Of a stretch of 43,831 nt of DNA, positions 18,123-25,993 are shown in pieces (the stretch's first letter is position 1; every line of letters begins with the position of its first letter). A program made the translations under genes and the position numbers. The stretch is from Actinomycetota bacterium (GTDB lineage: Bacteria; Actinomycetota; Thermoleophilia; Gaiellales; Gaiellaceae), in the NCBI GenBank assembly GCA_009702325.1, contig WLID01000003.1, positions 103,658 through 147,488 on the forward strand, given 5' to 3'. The notes beneath the pieces are model-generated. The model was not told where the DNA came from. It did not search any database and saw only the letters and a list, made by a program, of their open reading frames with translations.

Positions 18123-19061
18123 TCAGCCGATCGCGACCATACGCTCGATCGCGCCGCGTGCGCGATCGGCGATCTCCGGATCGACGGTGACGACGTACTT
18201 CTCGTCGCGCAACGCGTCTCGGAGCTTCACGAGCGTGATCATCTTCATGAACTTGCACGAAGCCTCTTCGCGCACGGGATCGAAGCGCTTGCCTGGCACT
18301 TCCTTGCGGAGTCGATGCAGGATGCCGACCTCGGTCGCGATCAGGAAGCGCTCCTTATCGGACTGCTCGGCGAACTTGACCATCCCTTCCGTGGAGAGGA
18401 TGTGGGTGTGCTCGTTGCCGAACGCCATCGCCTGGCTTGCGCAACCGCATTCCGGATGCACGAGCATCTCGGCGTCGGGGGCCTCTTTCTGCCACCGCTC
18501 GATGTCGGCTGGCCGGATCCCCGCATGGACGTGGCACTCGCCCATCCAAATGTTCAGGTTGCGACCAGTGACACGCTCAAGCCAGAGACCGAGATAGACA
18601 TCCGGCAGGAAGAGGATCTGCTGATCGGCAGGGATCGCCTCGATCACAGCCTGCGCATTGCCTGATGTGCAGCAATAGTCGCTTTCTGCCTTCACCTCAG
18701 CGGTCGTGTTCACGTACGACACGACGACTGCGCCCGGGTTTTGCGCCTTCCAGTCGCGCAATTGGTCGGCGGTGATCGACGAGGCGAGCGAGCAGCCCGC
18801 GTCGAGGTCAGGAATCAGCACGGTCTTCTCGGGCGAGAGGATCGCCGCGGTCTCTGCCATGAAGTGCACGCCGCAGAAGACGATTGTCGACTCGGGTGCC
18901 GCAGCGGCCATCCGTGAGAGGCCGAGCGAGTCGCCCACGTAGTCGGCGACGTCCTGGACGCCTGGCACTTGGTAGTTGTGCGCCAAGATCACCGCGTCAC
19001 GCACGCGTGCGAGCTCGCGGATCTCCTCCTGGAGCGCGTTGAGATGGGATGTCGTCGTCAT
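18123..19061 (-). CDS. nadA: Quinolinate synthase
   Basis: Condenses iminoaspartate with dihydroxyacetone phosphate to quinolinate, using a 4Fe-4S cluster. 312 residues. Probable cluster ligands are Cys90 in DLDAGCSLA, Cys205 (or Cys207) in VHPECGCAS and Cys269 in EEASCKFM. LAHNYQVPGVQDVADYVGDS at 27-46 and SYVNTTAEVKAESDYCCTS near 115 are family signatures. It overlaps nadC by 4 bp. No nadB (aspartate oxidase) or aspartate dehydrogenase is in the window, so the iminoaspartate source is elsewhere. Confidence 0.95.
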   Translation of the reverse strand: MTTTSHLNALQEEIRELARVRDAVILAHNYQVPGVQDVADYVGDSLGLSRMAAAAPESTIVFCGVHFMAETAAILSPEKTVLIPDLDAGCSLASSITADQLRDWKAQNPGAVVVSYVNTTAEVKAESDYCCTSGNAQAVIEAIPADQQILFLPDVYLGLWLERVTGRNLNIWMGECHVHAGIRPADIERWQKEAPDAEMLVHPECGCASQAMAFGNEHTHILSTEGMVKFAEQSDKERFLIATEVGILHRLRKEVPGKRFDPVREEASCKFMKMITLVKLRDALRDEKYVVTVDPEIADRARGAIERMVAIG

Positions 19062-19927
19062 GAGACCTCCAGGGAGACGTCGAGCGACCGCACGCTGTGG
19101 GTGAGCGCACCGATGGAGATGGCATCGACACCGGTCTCAGCGAACGTTCGAACGGTGTCGAAGGTGATGCCGCCTGAGGCTTCGAGCCAGGCCCGGCCAT
19201 CGACGCGCTTGACCGATGCCTCGACGCGCTCGGGCGTCATGTTGTCGAGCAGGATGCGTTCCGCTCCGGCCGCCAACGCCTCGTCGAGCTCTGCCTCGGA
19301 TTCGACTTCGACCTCAACAGGCATTCCTGGCTGAGCGGCGCGCACTGCCGCGATCGCGGATCCAACGCCACCTGCAATGCGAATGTGGTTTTCCTTGATG
19401 AGCACCGCGTCGTAGAGGCCCGATCGGTGGTTTGTGCCGCCCCCGCATGCGACGGCGTACCGCTCAAGCAGACGAAGGCCAGGGGTCGTCTTGCGGGTGT
19501 CGAGGATCGTGGTTCCTGTGCCAGCAACCTCGTCGACGTAGCGGCGGGTCGCCGTCGCGATGCCCGAGAGCCGCCCGAGCAGGTTGAGGGCAACGCGCTC
19601 ACCGGTGAGCACCGCACGTGCGCGGCCTTCGAGGCGAGCGATCACGGCCGGGGTCGCGCCGACGCGTTCTCCATCGGGAACGACGATCTCGACGCTGAAG
19701 TCGGGGTCAAGCCGCTCAAAGACGGCAGCAGCAAGCGCCAGCCCACACACGACGCCTGACTCCTCGAAGACGAGTTCCGCGGTGCAGCGGGCGAATTCAG
19801 GAACAGCCCCGTCTGTGGTGATGTCGCCCGTGCCGATGTCCTCGGTCAGGGCATGCTCGACGATGGCAAGCGCAGCGGCATCGAACCCGTTGACGTCGAC
19901 GGAATGCATCTCGGGTGTGGCGCTCAT
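19058..19927 (-). CDS. nadC: Nicotinate-nucleotide pyrophosphorylase (quinolinate phosphoribosyltransferase)
   Basis: Makes nicotinate mononucleotide from quinolinate and PRPP. 289 residues from ATG 19927. The frame is open to 20017 but that extension is basic, unlike the family, and crosses the regulatory region. ALTEDIGTGDITTDG at the N-terminus, LDTRKTTPGLRLLERYAV, the phosphate-binding HRSGLYDAVLIKENH, VEVEVESEAELDEAL and LEASGGIT are all present. No clear ribosome site precedes the ATG. First gene of nadC-nadA, opposite the NrtR-type regulator. Confidence 0.94.
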   Translation of the reverse strand: MSATPEMHSVDVNGFDAAALAIVEHALTEDIGTGDITTDGAVPEFARCTAELVFEESGVVCGLALAAAVFERLDPDFSVEIVVPDGERVGATPAVIARLEGRARAVLTGERVALNLLGRLSGIATATRRYVDEVAGTGTTILDTRKTTPGLRLLERYAVACGGGTNHRSGLYDAVLIKENHIRIAGGVGSAIAAVRAAQPGMPVEVEVESEAELDEALAAGAERILLDNMTPERVEASVKRVDGRAWLEASGGITFDTVRTFAETGVDAISIGALTHSVRSLDVSLEVS

Positions 19928-19969
19928 AGCGCCGCTCAATCGACGCTCACTCCGAGATGGCAGAGTGGG

Positions 19970-19975
19970 ATTAGA
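19970..19975 (-). promoter_or_regulatory. Candidate -10 of nadC-nadA
   Basis: TCTAAT on the minus strand, with a weak -35 (TTATCG) 17 bp upstream that lies inside the adjoining inverted repeat. Position supports repression from that repeat. Confidence 0.4.
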
Positions 19976-19979
19976 GGTT

Positions 19980-19998
19980 TTATCCTTCAAGGCGATAA
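19980..19998. promoter_or_regulatory. Candidate NrtR operator shared by nadC-nadA and nrtR
   Basis: TTATC and GATAA form a perfect inverted repeat 9 bp apart between the divergent genes. It overlaps the nrtR -10 (19996-20001) and the weak -35 of nadC. It is the only clear dyad in the 82-bp gap. I do not claim it matches a published NrtR consensus. Confidence 0.45.
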
Positions 19999-20001
19999 CG
20001 T
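19996..20001 (+). promoter_or_regulatory. -10 of nrtR, leaderless type
   Basis: TAACGT, 8 nt before the GTG at 20010. Confidence 0.5.
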
Positions 20002-20009
20002 GTTGATGA

Positions 20010-20735
20010 GTGTACATGGTTTACGACCCTGAAGCGAAAACAGACCGTCCTGCCCACGCTGTGCTCGCGGCGGTGTTCCAGGTGCGCGACGGTGTGCTGC
20101 AAGTGCTGCTCTGGGAACGAGCGCTGGAGCCGTTCAAGGGCGCCTGGTCACTCCCCGGCGGTGCGCTCTCCGAAGGGGAGACACTCGAGTCCTCGATTCG
20201 GCGCCACTTGGCCGCGAAGGTCGACGTCAGAGAGCTGACGCACCTCGAACAGCTCGAGACTCTCAGCGAACCGGCGCGAAACCCGGGCGGCAGGGAGCTC
20301 GCCACCGCCTACCTCGGCTTGATCCCGAGCGACGTCGATCCAGCACTCCCCCACGACACGCGGTGGCACCGGGTCGACAAGCTCCCTGCGCTCGCATTCG
20401 ACCATGAGGCGATCGTGCTCACCGCACGCGAGCGGCTCCGAGGCAAGCTTTCCTACACGAACATCGGCTTCGCGTTCGCGCCCGAGACCTTCACGATCTC
20501 CGAGCTCCGTACGCTCTACCGAGCCGCCCTGGGTCACGAGGTGTCCTCGACGAACCTGCAGCGCGTGTTGCTGCGACGGCATCTCCTCGTGCCAACCGGA
20601 ACGCGCCGCGAATCAGGCCGCGCTGGCGGCCGCCCAGCCGCGCTCTACTCGTTCCGCCTGCGGCGGCTCGAGATCACCGATCAGTTCGCTGTGCTCCGCC
20701 CGCCCGACCGGCGAGCGGAGCAGCAGCAGCCCTGA
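20010..20735 (+). CDS. nrtR: NrtR-type Nudix-related transcriptional regulator of NAD synthesis
   Basis: 241 residues: a Nudix fold (about 15-145) joined to a winged helix (about 160-220). The Nudix box at 51-73 starts correctly, GALSEGETLESS, but the catalytic REUXEE core is RRHLAAK, so the metal-binding glutamates are gone and hydrolysis is unlikely. The fold probably senses an NAD-related ligand, as known for NrtR, where ADP-ribose is the effector. FTISELRTLYRAAL and STNLQRVLLRRH are the DNA-binding helices. Divergent from nadC-nadA, the classic NrtR target. GTG 20010 is 8 nt past a -10; an ATG at 20016 is the alternative. Confidence 0.88.
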   Translation: MYMVYDPEAKTDRPAHAVLAAVFQVRDGVLQVLLWERALEPFKGAWSLPGGALSEGETLESSIRRHLAAKVDVRELTHLEQLETLSEPARNPGGRELATAYLGLIPSDVDPALPHDTRWHRVDKLPALAFDHEAIVLTARERLRGKLSYTNIGFAFAPETFTISELRTLYRAALGHEVSSTNLQRVLLRRHLLVPTGTRRESGRAGGRPAALYSFRLRRLEITDQFAVLRPPDRRAEQQQP

Positions 20736-21326
20736 CTACTCGGAGCCCTTGACCCGCTGCACGAGCTTCCATGCGGCAGGCAGCGCCAGACCGGCGAGGT
20801 ACAGCTTGAAGACGTCACCCGGAACGAACGGGTAGAGGCCGTAGGTCAGCGTGGTGTTCCAGCTCGCGTGCAGGAAGTGGTGCAGCCAGATGTTTCCGCA
20901 CAGGTAGATCACGACCGAGCCAGACAACATCGCTGAAAGCGAGCTTGAGAAGTGCTTGTCCCAGCCACGCTCGGCGAGGTAGCCGATCAGGAAAGCGGCG
21001 AGCACGAAACCGACGATGTAGCCGCCCGTTGCACCGCTGAAGACCTCCCACCCATGCTTGTGCTCCGAGTACACCGGGGCGCCCACGAGGCCGAGCAGGA
21101 GATACACGGCAAGGCTCGTCGCGCCACGAACCGAACCGAGCGCGGCACCGACGACGACAACGGCAAACGTCTGGCCTGTGATCGGCACCGGTGTGAAACC
21201 GAGCGAAATCGAGATCTGGGCAGCAAGCGCAACAAAGAGCGCGCCGCCAAGCACGAGCACTGCGTCGGTGAGGATCCCCGCACGAGGCAGGACGGCGAGA
21301 CGGAGCGTTGCGGCATTCGGGTGCAT
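20736..21326 (-). CDS. bioY: Biotin transporter substrate-binding subunit BioY
   Basis: 196 residues, about six membrane helices. The family signature region GFTPVPITGQTFAVVVVGAA at 43-62 and GATGGYIVGFVLAAFLIGYL near 98-117 (the Gly-rich ATGGY element) identify BioY, the S component of ECF biotin importers. No ECF ATPase or T-component genes are nearby, so it would use shared EcfAAT or act alone. ATG 21326 has AGGAGG upstream. The stop abuts the nrtR stop with no gap. No riboswitch is seen upstream; biotin repression would need a protein. Confidence 0.92.
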   Translation of the reverse strand: MHPNAATLRLAVLPRAGILTDAVLVLGGALFVALAAQISISLGFTPVPITGQTFAVVVVGAALGSVRGATSLAVYLLLGLVGAPVYSEHKHGWEVFSGATGGYIVGFVLAAFLIGYLAERGWDKHFSSSLSAMLSGSVVIYLCGNIWLHHFLHASWNTTLTYGLYPFVPGDVFKLYLAGLALPAAWKLVQRVKGSE

Positions 21327-21497
21327 CGTTCGTGGCCTCCTAGGGCGCGAGCGGGTTCAGGGGGACTGCGGTGTCGTTGTAAAACCGAATCAAACTGTCT
21401 GGTGTTTCGACCTCGAAGCGGGCTATCCTAGTGCGTAGGTTCCCGTGGAACTACTCGAAGGTTCCGTCCCAGTCCTTCACGACAAGGTGCATCTCTA
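21327..21497. promoter_or_regulatory. Divergent bioY/xdhC-like control region
   Basis: 171 bp. For the plus-strand gene TATCCT (21424-21429) is the best -10, giving a leader of about 60 nt. In it GGTTCC (21438-21443) and GTTCC (21461-21465) can each pair with GGAAC (21447-21451), so two folds exclude each other; no T-run follows. A loose dyad with CGAA...TTCG ends spans 21386-21409 between the two genes and could be an operator. The bioY promoter is not clear. Confidence 0.35.
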
Positions 21498-22535
21498 ATG
21501 CGTGACATTCTGCCGATTCTCGAACGTTGGGTTGAAAGTGGTACGCCCGTTGCTCTCGGTTCGGTGATCGAGCGCGTCGGTTCGGCGCCGCGCGATCCAG
21601 GCGCGACGATCGCCGTCGCTGCCACCGGGGAGATCGCTGGCTCGGTTACGGGCGGCTGTGTCGAGCCTGGAGTGATTCGCGAAGGACGCGAGGTTCTTGC
21701 AGGCAGCCCCGGCAAGATCTGCCGCTACGGCTTGAACGACGCAGAGGGTTGGGATGTCGGCCTTTCGTGTGGCGGCAGCATCGCGGTGGCCGTCTACGCC
21801 CTCGACCCGTCGGTGGTGGCTCCTCTCGCTGCCGCAGTCGCTGAAAACCGGCCGCTCGCAGTCGTCGTGCGCCTCGGCGAGGAGAATTACGGGGAGCATC
21901 GTCTTGTTTCGCTCGACGACGTAGCGGGTGACGCGATTGACGCCGCGGCACGCAGCCTGCTCGAGCTCGGTGAGAGCGGCATCCTCGAGGCCGACGGCGA
22001 GCTGATCTATGTCGAGTCGTTCTCGCCCCGCCCTGCCCTCTACCTGTTCGGTGCGAGCGACCACGTCACGGCGCTCTGCACGATGGGACGGTTCCTGGGC
22101 TACCGCGTCACCATCTGTGACGCACGCGAGGCGTTCGTGACGGCGGAGCGCTTCCCCGACGCCGACGAGCTCGTGGTCGAGTGGCCCGACCGCTTCCTTG
22201 AGCACGCTCCCGTTGATGCACGCACGGCGATCTGCCTGCTGACGCACGACCAGAAGTTCGACGTGCCCGCACTGATCAAGGCGCTGCAGACCCCAGCGGG
22301 CTACATCGGGGCAATCGGCAGCGCCAAGACGCGCGCTGAGCGCGAGGATCGGCTGCGCCAGGAAGGGATCGGCGACGCCGACCTCGCTCGCATCCACGCA
22401 CCGATTGGGCTGCAGCTTGGCGCCCGCACGCCAGAAGAGGTTGCCGTGTCGATTGCGGCGCAGCTGATCGAGGCCAATGTGGTTGCCCGCACCAAGCGCG
22501 CAAGCCTCGTGGCCACAGCCACCGTCCTCGACTAG
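21498..22535 (+). CDS. XdhC/CoxI family protein
   Basis: 345 residues. The N-terminal XdhC/CoxI domain (about 5-75) has SVIERVGSAPRDPGATIAV and GSVTGGCVEPGV near 48-59; LSCGGSIAVAVYAL near 88 follows. The C-terminal XdhC_C Rossmann domain (about 170-325) has ALYLFGASDHVTALCTMGRF and AYIGAIGSAKTR-like GYIGAIGSAKTRAEREDRL. XdhC-type proteins bind molybdenum cofactor and help its sulfuration and insertion into xanthine dehydrogenase or CO dehydrogenase family enzymes. No such molybdoenzyme is in the window, but a MOSC protein follows on the opposite strand, another sulfur/molybdenum-linked fold. Convergent with it across 12 bp. Confidence 0.88.
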   Translation: MRDILPILERWVESGTPVALGSVIERVGSAPRDPGATIAVAATGEIAGSVTGGCVEPGVIREGREVLAGSPGKICRYGLNDAEGWDVGLSCGGSIAVAVYALDPSVVAPLAAAVAENRPLAVVVRLGEENYGEHRLVSLDDVAGDAIDAAARSLLELGESGILEADGELIYVESFSPRPALYLFGASDHVTALCTMGRFLGYRVTICDAREAFVTAERFPDADELVVEWPDRFLEHAPVDARTAICLLTHDQKFDVPALIKALQTPAGYIGAIGSAKTRAEREDRLRQEGIGDADLARIHAPIGLQLGARTPEEVAVSIAAQLIEANVVARTKRASLVATATVLD

Positions 22536-22547
22536 GGCGTACCGCGC

Positions 22548-22961
22548 TTAGAGCGGCGTGACTGCGTCGCCGACGGCAATCGTGCCGCCGGTGATGATGT
22601 CGGCGTTCAGTCCGCCGCGGTGCAGCAGGTCTTGGATGATCCCGGGCCGGGTGAGCTTCTGCAGGTGCGAGCACGGTTCGCAGATCTCAACGCCCACACA
22701 TTCGACCTCGCCCACGCGAAAGCGCTTGCCGATCAGGTCGTTGAGGCGTACGCCCCGCACGACAACCTGACGACGCGACTCGATGCCGCTGAGGCCGACC
22801 TCCTCAAGCACCTCTGACTCGATCAACGTCAGCGACTCACCCGGTTTTGGGTTGGCGCTGAAGTGCCGGTCGCCTTCAAGCCCGCGGCCAGCAACTGCCG
22901 TGACGCTCGTGACGGGCGCGAGCGCATCGCTCGGGCCGATTGCGATCGATTCGACGTGCAT
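22548..22961 (-). CDS. MOSC domain protein
   Basis: 137 residues from ATG 22961 (GTG 22964 also possible; both overlap the HAD stop). GRGLEGDRHFSANPKPGESL near 26-45 and RVGEVECVGVEICEPCSHL near 82-100 are the MOSC core; Cys97 in EPCSHL is the conserved sulfur-carrying cysteine. MOSC proteins bind sulfur or the molybdenum cofactor. A single-domain form like this is often of unknown substrate (YiiM-like). Downstream of and coupled to the HAD gene. Confidence 0.85.
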   Translation of the reverse strand: MHVESIAIGPSDALAPVTSVTAVAGRGLEGDRHFSANPKPGESLTLIESEVLEEVGLSGIESRRQVVVRGVRLNDLIGKRFRVGEVECVGVEICEPCSHLQKLTRPGIIQDLLHRGGLNADIITGGTIAVGDAVTPL

Positions 22962-23638
22962 CACGCGAGGGTACTGATCCGGGCCTGCCTGACGGCGGCC
23001 TCGTCGAGCTCAGAGATCGACCCGATGACGAGATCGGCTTCGGCGAGCGCGTCACCCGGCGGAAACATCGGGTTCGGAATTGCGATGCACGCCATGCCTG
23101 CAGCCTTTGCCGATCGAATGCCGTTGTGCGAATCCTCGATGGCGACACAGTGCGTCGGATCAACGTCCAGGCGTCGTGCTGCCTCGAGGTAGACATCCGG
23201 CCGCGGCTTGCCGCCCGCCACCTCCTCCGACGACACGGCGGCGCCGAACCGCTCCGTCAGACCGCCCGCCTCAAGAACACGATCGATCAGCTCCCGGTTC
23301 GAGGATGACGCGAGCCCGATCGTCCAGTTCTCCGCCATGCGAACGATTGCTTCGCGCGCGCCGTCGATCCAAGGCGGTTCGACCGAGTAGCGCTCCAACA
23401 TCTGGCGCACAACCTCAGCATTGATCTCGGCTGGCGTGTCGGCGAGGCCGATGACGTCGTGCATGTAGGCCGACCACTCGGGCGAGCTCATTCCCATCAT
23501 CGCCCGCTGCGCACCGTCGTGCCACCGCCCTCCCCGCTCCTTGGCGAGGTTCTCGCGAATCTCGTCCCAGACGTGCTCGGAGTCGATCAGTACACCGTCC
23601 ATGTCGAAGATCACCGCTTCGATCTGCCAGCCGCTCAT
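22961..23638 (-). CDS. HAD-superfamily hydrolase (beta-phosphoglucomutase/phosphatase-like)
   Basis: 225 residues from ATG 23638, 7 nt after a TAGCCT -10; the open frame extends further but is non-conserved. Motif I is FDMDGVLIDSE near 10-20 (nucleophile first Asp), motif II ASSSN near 111, motif III Lys in GGKPRPDVYLEAARRL, and motif IV AIEDSHNGIRSAKAAG. The helical cap between motifs I and II marks subfamily IA, which includes beta-phosphoglucomutase and sugar phosphatases. The substrate is not predictable from sequence. Confidence 0.88.
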   Translation of the reverse strand: MSGWQIEAVIFDMDGVLIDSEHVWDEIRENLAKERGGRWHDGAQRAMMGMSSPEWSAYMHDVIGLADTPAEINAEVVRQMLERYSVEPPWIDGAREAIVRMAENWTIGLASSSNRELIDRVLEAGGLTERFGAAVSSEEVAGGKPRPDVYLEAARRLDVDPTHCVAIEDSHNGIRSAKAAGMACIAIPNPMFPPGDALAEADLVIGSISELDEAAVRQARISTLA

Positions 23639-23645
23639 CCGCCCG

Positions 23646-23651
23646 AGGCTA
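23646..23651 (-). promoter_or_regulatory. -10 of the HAD-MOSC pair, leaderless type
   Basis: TAGCCT on the minus strand, 7 nt before ATG 23638. Confidence 0.5.
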
Positions 23652-23678
23652 CCTGGCGGTTCGGCGATGCCTCGCTGG

Positions 23679-24131
23679 TTACGCGGCGATCGGCTTCGTC
23701 TTCGCGTCGAGCAGACGAACGAGGTCTTCTGGCGACAGTTCGATCTGTAGGCCCCGTCGCCCAGCACTCACAACGATCTGCTCGAACGCGAGCGCCGACT
23801 CGTCGATCGTGGTCGGCAGCCGACGCCGCTGCCCGAGAGGGCTGATGCCACCGGGGACATACCCCGTTGCCCGTTCCGCCTCGCCTCGATCGGCCATGTG
23901 CGCGCGCTTGCCCACCGAACGGAGATCGAGCTGCCGATCGGCAGGAACGATGAAGACCTCGAGCTTGCTGTCGACCGACACGACCAAGGTCTTGAACAGC
24001 CGCTCCGGCTCCACCCCAAGGGCGTTCGCGACAGCGATGGCGTAGTCGCCGTCTGCCGGATCGATCCCCTCGTACTCGTGGATCTGGAAGGCGATGCCCG
24101 CCTTCTTCGCGGCGACAACAGCGGGGGTCAC
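23679..24131 (-). CDS. YbaK/EbsC-type aminoacyl-tRNA deacylase
   Basis: 150 residues. The YbaK domain covers nearly all of it: GVEPERLFKTLVVSVDSK near 39-56 holds the conserved Lys, RSVGKRAHMADRGEAERATG near 71 and GYVPGGISPLGQ near 90 follow. Relatives hydrolyse mischarged Cys-tRNA(Pro) and so guard translation. GTG 24131 overlaps the previous stop (GTGA), coupling it to the 129-residue hypothetical gene and PAP2. Confidence 0.9.
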   Translation of the reverse strand: MTPAVVAAKKAGIAFQIHEYEGIDPADGDYAIAVANALGVEPERLFKTLVVSVDSKLEVFIVPADRQLDLRSVGKRAHMADRGEAERATGYVPGGISPLGQRRRLPTTIDESALAFEQIVVSAGRRGLQIELSPEDLVRLLDAKTKPIAA

Positions 24132-24517
24132 TCAGTCAGCTCCGCGGCGAGGAGCGAAAGGGCAAAGAGCCGCCACGCAAGCTCCGGCTCGCGTGCGAGA
24201 TGGATTGCAGCGTCGGAGACGCGAGGCAAGCCGCGGGTGGCAAGGATCAACGCGTCGACCTCGCGTCCGAGGGCGGCACGGCGCGCATTGCTGTAGATAT
24301 CGGCAGCGAGCCCCTTGACGGCGGGGTCATCGACACCGGGTTCACGAGTCGCGGGGCCGCCCGAGGCATGCACAAAGAGTGCCCGGCGCACGGCACCGTT
24401 GCGCTCGTCCTCGTCGAGGTCGAGCCCATCCCCGGCGAGATACGCGAGCGCGGGCAGTGGGTCGGCGGCGTCGTCTTCGAGAGCGTCAAGGAAGGCACGC
24501 ACAGGGTCGTCCGACAC
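24128..24517 (-). CDS. Small acidic hypothetical protein
   Basis: 129 residues if it starts at GTG 24517, the first start after a GGGAGG ribosome site and 2 bp after the PAP2 stop; the frame is open back to 24559. Rich in Asp, Glu, Ala and Leu, probably all-helical, soluble. I recognise no domain. DLDEDERNGAVRRALFVHAS and ALGREVDALILATRGLPRV are its most protein-like parts. Placed between PAP2 and ybaK-like genes with overlaps on one side, so part of that operon. Confidence 0.7.
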   Translation of the reverse strand: MSDDPVRAFLDALEDDAADPLPALAYLAGDGLDLDEDERNGAVRRALFVHASGGPATREPGVDDPAVKGLAADIYSNARRAALGREVDALILATRGLPRVSDAAIHLAREPELAWRLFALSLLAAELTE

Positions 24518-24519
24518 GG

Positions 24520-25197
24520 CTACCTCCCGTTCGCGACCACGACAACCGTGCGACAGCACACCATCGCGAGCAGCGTGCCACCGATCACATCAGTCAATGA
24601 GTGTGCGCCGATCACGATCAGGAACACGGGCACGAGCGCGAACCACGCGAAGGCGCCGCGGCGCCAGGCGGGCCGGATCGCGGTGATTGCCGCCGCGACA
24701 AAGAACGCGCGCAGCGTGTGTCCGCTGGGGTACGAGCTTGTGAACGGGCCGATGATCGAACGCACGCCATCGACGGTGCCGTACAGCACGGGGCGCGTCA
24801 GTTCATGCTTGCCCGCGACTTCGATCGCGTCGCCCACAAACCACACCGCCAGCCAGAGCTTCGCTTCGAGCGGCCGCCCGGCGTTTCGGAGCGAGTAGGC
24901 AACCCACCCGATCACGAGGATGCTGACAATGATCGACCCACCCCACGTCCAGGTTGCGAGCGGCTTGGCCCAGTTCGGTGTCGTTCCGTTGAACGGCAGG
25001 AAGATGCCGCCGGTGAGCATCGGCGAGGCCTCCTGCCGGTCGCTCACGCTGCCGCTGAAGTGGTCGACCACCCACTGGTCGAGCCGTGTGAACCAGCCGA
25101 GCGTGACCCCGATTGTGAGAACGGTGAGCGCGGTGCTCGGAACGGCCAGCCGTCGCGCGAGGGTCGCCGCCAACCCTGAGGGTTCGTGTGAACGCAT
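24520..25197 (-). CDS. PAP2-family membrane phosphatase
   Basis: 225 residues with about five or six membrane helices. The three phosphatase motifs are present: KHELTRP near 130 (KX6RP-like), SYPSGHTLRAF near 153 and GAHSLTDVIGGT near 200 with the catalytic His and Asp. Such enzymes dephosphorylate lipid phosphates, for example undecaprenyl pyrophosphate or phosphatidate. ATG 25197 is 6 nt from a TACCCT -10; a GTG at 25203 would touch that hexamer and is rejected. Confidence 0.9.
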   Translation of the reverse strand: MRSHEPSGLAATLARRLAVPSTALTVLTIGVTLGWFTRLDQWVVDHFSGSVSDRQEASPMLTGGIFLPFNGTTPNWAKPLATWTWGGSIIVSILVIGWVAYSLRNAGRPLEAKLWLAVWFVGDAIEVAGKHELTRPVLYGTVDGVRSIIGPFTSSYPSGHTLRAFFVAAAITAIRPAWRRGAFAWFALVPVFLIVIGAHSLTDVIGGTLLAMVCCRTVVVVANGR

Positions 25198-25203
25198 CGC
25201 CAC

Positions 25204-25209
25204 AGGGTA
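25204..25209 (-). promoter_or_regulatory. -10 of the PAP2 operon, leaderless type
   Basis: TACCCT on the minus strand, 6 nt before ATG 25197. Confidence 0.5.
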
Positions 25210-25240
25210 TTGACCGCCACGGCTGCAGGCCGCGAGTGTC

Positions 25241-25246
25241 TACGAT
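25241..25246 (+). promoter_or_regulatory. -10 of the GAF-like/PPOX pair, leaderless type
   Basis: TACGAT, 7 nt before GTG 25254. This decides the start of the next gene. Confidence 0.5.
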
Positions 25247-25253
25247 CGCGACT

Positions 25254-25589
25254 GTGATCGACGCGATCAGGACTGCCGTTGAGGAGCCGCTTGAGGTCGA
25301 TGACGCCCTTCGCGCTGCCGTTGTTGCGATCGTCGAGGAGGTGCCTGCAACCTGGGCTGGGATCCTCTTCGCCGAGGAGGGAGAACTTGTGCTCGGCCCC
25401 GAGGCGGGTAGCCAAGATCCGGCCACACGGGTGCAGGTTCCTGTCATCTATCGCGGAGAGCGCATCGCCGAGCTTGTGGTTGATGGCCCGGGCGATCCGA
25501 CCGTGCTGCCGGCGATCGCCGACCTGCTCGCCGAGTACTGCCTCGTCGGGTGGGACACAGGCGGCATCCCGTGGGAAGCCGTTGAATGA
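25254..25589 (+). CDS. Short GAF-like protein
   Basis: 111 residues from GTG 25254; an upstream ATG at 25188 would overlap the PAP2 start and its promoter and is rejected. The order of elements (helix, AAVVAIVEEVPATWAGILFAEEGELVLGP strands in sequence, then VPVIYRGERIAELVVDG and a final helix) is that of a minimal GAF domain, such as the free-methionine-sulfoxide-reductase-like and sensor GAFs, but no catalytic cysteines of the reductase are present apart from one in AEYCLVGW. Overlaps the PPOX gene by 4 bp. Ligand unknown. Confidence 0.7.
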   Translation: MIDAIRTAVEEPLEVDDALRAAVVAIVEEVPATWAGILFAEEGELVLGPEAGSQDPATRVQVPVIYRGERIAELVVDGPGDPTVLPAIADLLAEYCLVGWDTGGIPWEAVE

Positions 25590-25987
25590 AGCCTGAAGTT
25601 GGCGAACTCTTCTCGAACGCGAATTACGCGCACCTGACCACGCTGCGCGAGGATGGCTCGCCGCAGGCACGCCCGGTGTGGACGACGGTGCGTGATGGCC
25701 AAGTGGCGTTCTTTACGCAGGCGTCGAGCCCAAAGGCGGCCAACTTGGCGCGTGATGGACGGGTGGCATTGTCGGTGGTCGATAACGCGAACCCGTTTCG
25801 CAGCGCCTGGATCCGCGGCCATGTGGCGGGCACGATCGAAGGCGACGACGCGCTCACGATCATCGACGGAATCTCTGAGGCCTACACGGGACAGCCGTTT
25901 CCGTGGCGCAGCGGCGTTGTGTACCTGATCGAGGTCGACGCTGACGGTTTCGCCGAGCTGCCGTTCGTGCACGCGCCGCGCGCGTAG
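25586..25987 (+). CDS. PPOX-class F420-dependent (or FMN) pyridoxamine-phosphate-oxidase-like protein
   Basis: 133 residues, a single split beta-barrel. ANYAHLTTLREDGSPQARPVW near 12-32 is the family opening, then VAFFTQASSPKAANLARDGR near 40 and VALSVVDNANPFRSAWIRGH near 60. This pattern is typical of the Rv1155/Rv2607-like proteins of actinobacteria that bind F420 or FMN. Substrate unknown. ATG overlaps the GAF-like stop, so the two are co-translated and may work together. Confidence 0.85.
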   Translation: MKPEVGELFSNANYAHLTTLREDGSPQARPVWTTVRDGQVAFFTQASSPKAANLARDGRVALSVVDNANPFRSAWIRGHVAGTIEGDDALTIIDGISEAYTGQPFPWRSGVVYLIEVDADGFAELPFVHAPRA

Positions 25988-25993
25988 CCGCGC

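Noticed and set aside
18123..19927. Loss of nadB as evidence for a broken NAD pathway
   Set aside because: Only this locus is visible; aspartate oxidase or dehydrogenase may be elsewhere in the genome.
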